A stretch of 64,000 nt of DNA, taken from contig NC_079415.1 of assembly GCF_026213295.1 (NCBI RefSeq), positions 35,058,136-35,122,135 of the forward strand, in the 5' to 3' direction. Shown in pieces: positions 60,042 through 64,000 of the stretch. This stretch comes from Gadus chalcogrammus (taxonomy: Eukaryota; Chordata; Actinopteri; Gadiformes; Gadidae). Numbering within the stretch: position 1 is the stretch's first letter; each line of letters begins with the position of its first letter. Both the position numbers and the translations under genes were made by a program. Below the pieces are notes generated by a model. The model saw nothing but the letters and a program-made list of their open reading frames with translations, was not told the DNA's origin and searched no databases.

Positions 60042-63000
60042 CTTCAGAGAGGAAAACAGAGAAAGAGAGAAAGTAATGGTTTTAATTAATCATTTTCATA
60101 AAGGTATTTAGTATTTACTTTGTACACACTTGTGTGTTGGAAGAATTATATTTTGACATTCTTTATAACTTCTATTTGTTGATTATGCATTTTCCTTGTC
60201 GCCCTTTGGATGTTCAAGGGTTAAAGGCTCCTGCTGAAAAGGCAGATTAGAGTACATTCTCAGTTTATCAAGATTGTTTTCTTGCATAGATGCAATATGT
60301 ATTACTAACCTACGGCAGGCATGCCTCCACCAATATCCTCTTCAACCTTGATTGAAATGGTGTCTGGGGTATGCTGCTTTCCACATAAGAAGGAAACACA
60401 CACAAGACATATTCTTTCATTTTCACAGAATAGATGTCAATCCCCACTACCGACAGATTAGTTGGGCATAAGACGGGCATAATTGGCAGTGCAAAAACGT
60501 TTACTGGATCATAAAGGTGTGGGCTTTCTATGGGTTTGTTTTAGAGTTTTAACAGAGGAAGCCTCTCTTTTGGATGGTGAATGAGAAGATGATTTCCAAC
60601 CTGCACACTCAGCTCCTCACGGCAGACCAGCCGCTCGCCGCGCTCCAGGCTCTTGGCCGCGCTGTGGTCCGCAGACAGCGAGTTCAGGGCCTCCACTTCT
60701 GAAGTGGTGAAGAGGGTGTCATGGTCGCCCACCGCCAGTGGGCCCTCCCCTTTTCCGTAGATGCTCAGAATCTTCAGCTCCTTGCAGTGACTGGACATGT
60801 GGGAGGAGCCAGGGGCGTCCACACCCAGACTCTCTGAGGTGGCGTTGCGCTGAGTGCTACTGTCTCCAAAAGCATCGCAGTCTTTTGCAGAGGGAGAAAA
60901 AAAGGAAAAATCTATTGTTTTGATACATTATTTGCATAAAGGGAGGCATTGTGTATTTGTACACTTGAATGCAATGTTTATTATTTAATTATTGATTATG
61001 CCTTTTCCTTGTTGTCACCCTTTGGATGGTCAAGGGTTTAAGGCTCCTGCTGAGAAGGCAGATTCGAGTACATTCTCAGTTGATCAAGGTTGTTTTCTTG
61101 CATGGATGCAATGTGTATTACTAACCTACGGCGGGCATGCCTCCCCCAATATCCTCTTCAACCTTGATTAAAATGGTGTCTGGGGTCTGCTGCTTTCCAC
61201 ATAAAGAAGGAAACACACACAAAACATATTCTTTCATTTTCACAGAATAGTTGTCAATCCCCATTACCGACAGATTAGGCGTTTTTACACTGCCAAGCTG
61301 GTTCGGTTGCGGCTTGGCGCGCCCTGCAATTTCAATGTCTTGCCTGCCTATTTTTTTTTTTGTTTCAAGACCCTCGCATGCAAGAATGAGTTCACATCTG
61401 AATATAGACAAAAACGCGATTAACTATTTACAAGTGCAAAAATGCCAACAAATTCTTTATTTTGCTCACCAGCAGTTCCTCGCTACGACTGGACATGTGG
61501 GAGGAGCCAGGGGCGTCCACACCCAGAATCTCTGAGGTGGCGCCGCGCTGAGTGCTACGGTCTCCAAAGGCATCGCAGTCTTCTGCAGAGGAAAAAAAAA
61601 AAAGGAATAATCAATTGTTTTGATACATTTGATACATATTTTGATACATTTGATACATATTTTACATAAAGGGAGGCATTGTGTATTTGTACACGTGAAA
61701 GAAACTCTTTAAATGTATGTAACATTGACAGAGGGTTTAAAATGTGTACTGCTGACAAAGATTCACAGTTTTGGAGAGGGACATCTCCTCCAGCACCCTC
61801 CTCCCTAGACTCAAAGCTCAAGTGGTTGGCCAGGTTAAGGACACTCAACGAACACCAGCGCAAAGTGATCCGAGCACCACATGACATGCGAGGCAAGCGC
61901 AATAATTCTATTTTGACACTATAAAGCAGCAACGTGTCCTTCCCTGTAAGCTGCTCAGCTAACATTTATACATTTTGAACCCTTCTGGGCTCTTGACTGA
62001 TTCCATCTTTGAATTGCAACTCCAAGTTAATCTTTTAGCAGGGCGCTGGGCATGATGCTTTTTCAAAGAGGACCAGGCTTTTTAGCGCAGGTAGAATCTA
62101 GCATCAGCCTAGAATCTATGCTGCCTAGAATCTACTACATCAAGGGAAAAAATACTCAATGTAGGAAGTACACACCTTCACTTTTAAAATGGGGCTGCGA
62201 AGTCTTTAAGGATAGCTGTGTGCCTACAGTACGTGTTTCCAGGTGGTCTGTCTGGCAGGCAACATCCCTTGAGAGAAGCTGCTGAATGTAAGCATTTGAT
62301 GAGCTGGCCTGCGTAGAGACAACAAAGTAAAATCAGTACTCAATTTATTACATTGAATATATTCCAGGTGCAAGTTGTAAGAAGATATAAGATAAGCATG
62401 TTTAGTGAATTACATTAGCCTAATACTTAAAATTAGTTCTATGAAATGATATTACATCCTTGATTTGTTTACATATTTTATAGTTCATCTCATCAACTCA
62501 ATACCATGACATCAAGCTCTGCAGAAATCTGCTAATAACCCTTTGATTTGAATCAGGTGTGAAGGAGAAAACATGCCTATAATAGTGTTCCGTAATTGTC
62601 ATATTCAAACCACACTGGGTGACTCAATAAAACTCCCTCAAGAAAACTTGGCGAAGTTATTGATAAGTAGGCCTACATTTGGTATAAATGATCAGTAGGC
62701 CTACATTTGGTATAAATGATAATGTGTCATTCAATTTGATATCTCATTCAACTTAAATTGGAGTGGATAAAAGTGTGATTAATCGCGAGTTGTCTCACCA
62801 AACGATGCGATTAAAACTTGTAATCTTTGTCCAGCCGTAATAAATACATTATTGATGGAGATGGTTTCCCCTATTTTTGTCTTTTAATCGTATTCCTTTG
62901 CAAAGATTGACAATGAATGGTCTAACAAATACCTTCATGAATAACGTGTGTAGGGGGAACAGGAACTGGGGGGGAACCAAATCGGGTGCTACAGCGGCCA

Positions 63001-63458
63001 TGATTTAGTCCGCTGTCCTTTCTTATAGGTCCATGGTATTTACACACATAACTGATGCTATCTACCGTAGCATTAGCAACAGTAACTTGGCTGTTAGCTG
63101 TAGCGCTAATGCTAAAGTAACATTAGAATGGTAACAACGGAACAATATACAGTAAAGCAACACAATGATATGGCGTTAGTGAACTTACTTGTCCGAGGTT
63201 TGTAGCTGAGCCATGGAGAGTTGGTACTGATCCAGACTTGATTCTCAGACGTTGAGCAAGTCCAGCTCTGTATTGGCCCAAGTTAAGGAAGCAGTCGTCA
63301 GTGAAATGTTTGGCGCAGACTGGCGCATTTCCAGAGACAATGAAATTAACCCACTGGTTCTTCAGAGGCTCGGAGGAAGGAACAAAATATAGACTTTCGT
63401 GTTCATTTGTACATCCAAACACTAAGCAACTGCTATGCTTCGCTCGTTTGCGAGCCAT
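58804..63458 (-). CDS. Unit 5: intact THAP / C2H2 zinc-finger gene, seven predicted exons
   Basis: Predicted coding exons on the minus strand: 63458-63189, 62308-62176, 61582-61470, 61192-61126, 60881-60601, 60376-60310 and 60041-58804. Every junction has GT/AG borders and matching phases. The sum is 2169 nt, giving about 722 residues without an internal stop. Residues 1-90 are a THAP C2CH domain. About 91-310 are two module pairs with acidic IKVEED segments. From about 441 come ten C2H2 fingers. Both end domains bind zinc and DNA in their families, so a nuclear DNA-binding regulator is inferred. It is the only unit in the cluster with every part open. Alternative: separate THAP and finger transcripts, if the middle exons are not joined. 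Confidence 0.65.
60310..60376 (-). CDS. Unit 5 exon 6: IKVEEDIGGG, module 2
   Basis: 67 nt reading QHTPDTISIKVEEDIGGGMP, phase 0 in and 1 out, donor G|GTTAGT. Confidence 0.65.
60601..60881 (-). CDS. Unit 5 exon 5: long DCDAFGD exon, module 2
   Basis: 281 nt. The acceptor is shifted to CAAAAG because CAG became CAA, so it starts at DCDAFGDSSTQRNATSESL. It ends REELSVQ before CAG|GTTGGA, phase 1 to 0. Without splicing, the frame continues VGNHLLIHHPKERLPLLKL to a stop at 60541. Confidence 0.65.
61126..61192 (-). CDS. Unit 5 exon 4: IKVEEDIGGG, module 1
   Basis: 67 nt reading QQTPDTILIKVEEDIGGGMP, phase 0 to 1, GGAAAG acceptor and G|GTTAGT donor. Confidence 0.65.
61470..61582 (-). CDS. Unit 5 exon 3: short DCDAFGD exon, module 1
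   Basis: 113 nt, CTGCAG acceptor, donor CTG|GTGAGC, phase 1 to 0, reading EDCDAFGDRSTQRGATSEIL then SSHMSSRSEELL. The donor falls where the long exons continue into ILSVYGKGEGP. Confidence 0.65.
62176..62308 (-). CDS. Unit 5 exon 2: linker exon, intact only here
   Basis: 133 nt, phase 0 in (after the THAP exon) and 1 out (into exon 3). It reads ASSSNAYIQQLLSRDVACQT, then DHLETRTVGTQLSLKTSQPH and FKSE before donor G|GTGTGT. 'VACQT...VGTQLSLKT..PH' type linkers follow THAP or similar domains in other fish proteins, as I recall. Units 2 and 4 have an extra base in it and unit 1 a stop. Confidence 0.6.
63189..63458 (-). CDS. Unit 5 exon 1: intact THAP domain
   Basis: 90 codons from ATG 63458 to donor CAA|GTAAGT. 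C2CH ligands C11, C16, C48, H51; W36; 'VCAKHFTDDCF' core; 'SVPTL' at 77-81. The start is chosen because MARKRA directly precedes the first zinc ligand, as in other THAP proteins. Upstream in-frame codons (to 63659) are rich in Arg and Ala from a transposon end and are unlikely to be coding. Confidence 0.85.
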
Positions 63459-63571
63459 GGTGTCTCTCAAGGAAAGAACTACGTGTACACGATCGTAGAG
63501 TAGGGTCTGTCTGCGTCCTGCAAGACGGAGGCGTAACTTGTTGTGGGCGTAACTTGTAGTAGGAGGCGTTA

Positions 63572-64000
63572 AGGCTGGTTTATGCTCGGTTACGTAAGCG
63601 TAAGCGCAAGCGCAAGAGGCCCTTGCGCGCCCTTGCGCCCCCCTTGCGCGACTTCTCACGTCTTGCGTGCGTCGGGCGATTTTTCTAGACTTGCGTCATT
63701 TTTTACGTAAGCTTTTACGCGAGCCGCCCAGCCTGCAAGGCTGTGATTGGTTTGCTGGTCTGGTTACTACTTCCTGTCTGGAGTATCACCCGGCAGGCTC
63801 ATATACAAAAGCATTAACCTGAAGTGAAGTTAACTTTGCTGCCAACACATTATGTCGTTTTAAAATGTAGAGAGATATGCACATTTATACAACCCCAATG
63901 ATCAACAACTTCATCACCCCTGTTCCTCTGTCTGTTGCCATCATTCACTGTGTATGGGGAGAACACGATCTGGCACATAAACAAACCAACGACTCCCACA
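63572..64000. mobile_element. Left end of a Harbinger-type MITE (cut by window edge)
   Basis: After TTA the sequence begins AGGCTGGTTTATGCTCGGTT, followed by GTAAGCG/CTTGCGC repeats like those in Harbinger MITEs. The homologous site upstream of unit 3 (about 34010) has no such sequence. The other end is outside the window. Confidence 0.45.

Noticed and set aside
63123..63659. Longer N-terminus for the unit 5 THAP protein starting at 63659
   Set aside because: The extra 67 codons come from a transposon-like end (GCGCAAGG repeats) absent upstream of unit 3. The conserved start is MARKRA at 63458.

Overview
The window is vertebrate, almost certainly teleost, genomic DNA. Coding sequence is split by introns with GT/AG borders. 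There are tandem C2H2 zinc-finger exons and long AC microsatellites. The mobile elements are families typical of fish genomes: hAT, PIF/Harbinger, an RNase H-bearing I/Nimb-like LINE, an RLE-type LINE and a Rex/RTE-like LINE. There is no operon structure. I cannot name the species.

The backbone is a tandem cluster of five related gene units, all on the minus strand. From right to left: unit 5 (63458-58804), unit 4 (52670-43564), unit 3 (33231-22557), unit 2 (18567-9553) and unit 1 (7401-1515). Each unit has the same plan: a THAP-domain exon (intact in units 5 and 3, broken in the others), a short second exon, then one to three copies of a two-exon module, then a large terminal exon carrying a C2H2 zinc-finger array. 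The module pairs a 'DCDAFGD/DAPGSSH' exon (phase 1 in, 0 out) with an acidic 'IKVEEDIGGG' exon (phase 0 in, 1 out). The pair is therefore frame-neutral and can be added or lost without changing the frame. In unit 5 all seven predicted exons are open and join in frame into a protein of about 722 residues: THAP domain, two modules, ten zinc fingers. Such a protein would be a nuclear DNA-binding factor with zinc-binding domains at both ends. This splicing is inferred from sequence, not from transcripts.

The other units are damaged to different degrees. Unit 4 lost its start codon and half of THAP and has a truncated finger array. Unit 3 lost exon 2 and has a 53-base deletion at the start of the finger exon. 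Unit 2 has a partial THAP and a frameshift near the end of its 15 fingers. Unit 1 has a remnant THAP, stops in exon 2 and a stop before its last finger. Segments 1-3060 and about 21050-24120 are copies of one another, and two kinds of 3' flank (A behind units 1 and 3, B behind units 2, 4 and 5) show repeated unequal exchange.

Mobile elements fill introns and intergenic spaces, often nested. They include a 3.4 kb hAT with a nearly complete BED-type transposase in the unit 3 intron (24450-27867), a 1.3 kb hAT (13582-14924), and a 766 bp foldback palindrome (12272-13037). Two adjacent Harbinger elements lie at 29698-32704, with a hAT inside the second. An I/Nimb-like LINE (34022-35790) sits beside an RLE-type LINE (35950-38227) bracketed by AC microsatellites. 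A TTAA-flanked element (39819-41324) carries a 102 bp-repeat reading frame. A hAT containing another hAT and a Harbinger MITE spans 47324-50283. A MULE-like element with long inverted ends (53503-57125) holds three further insertions, and a hAT (57683-58773) lies in the 3' UTR of unit 5.
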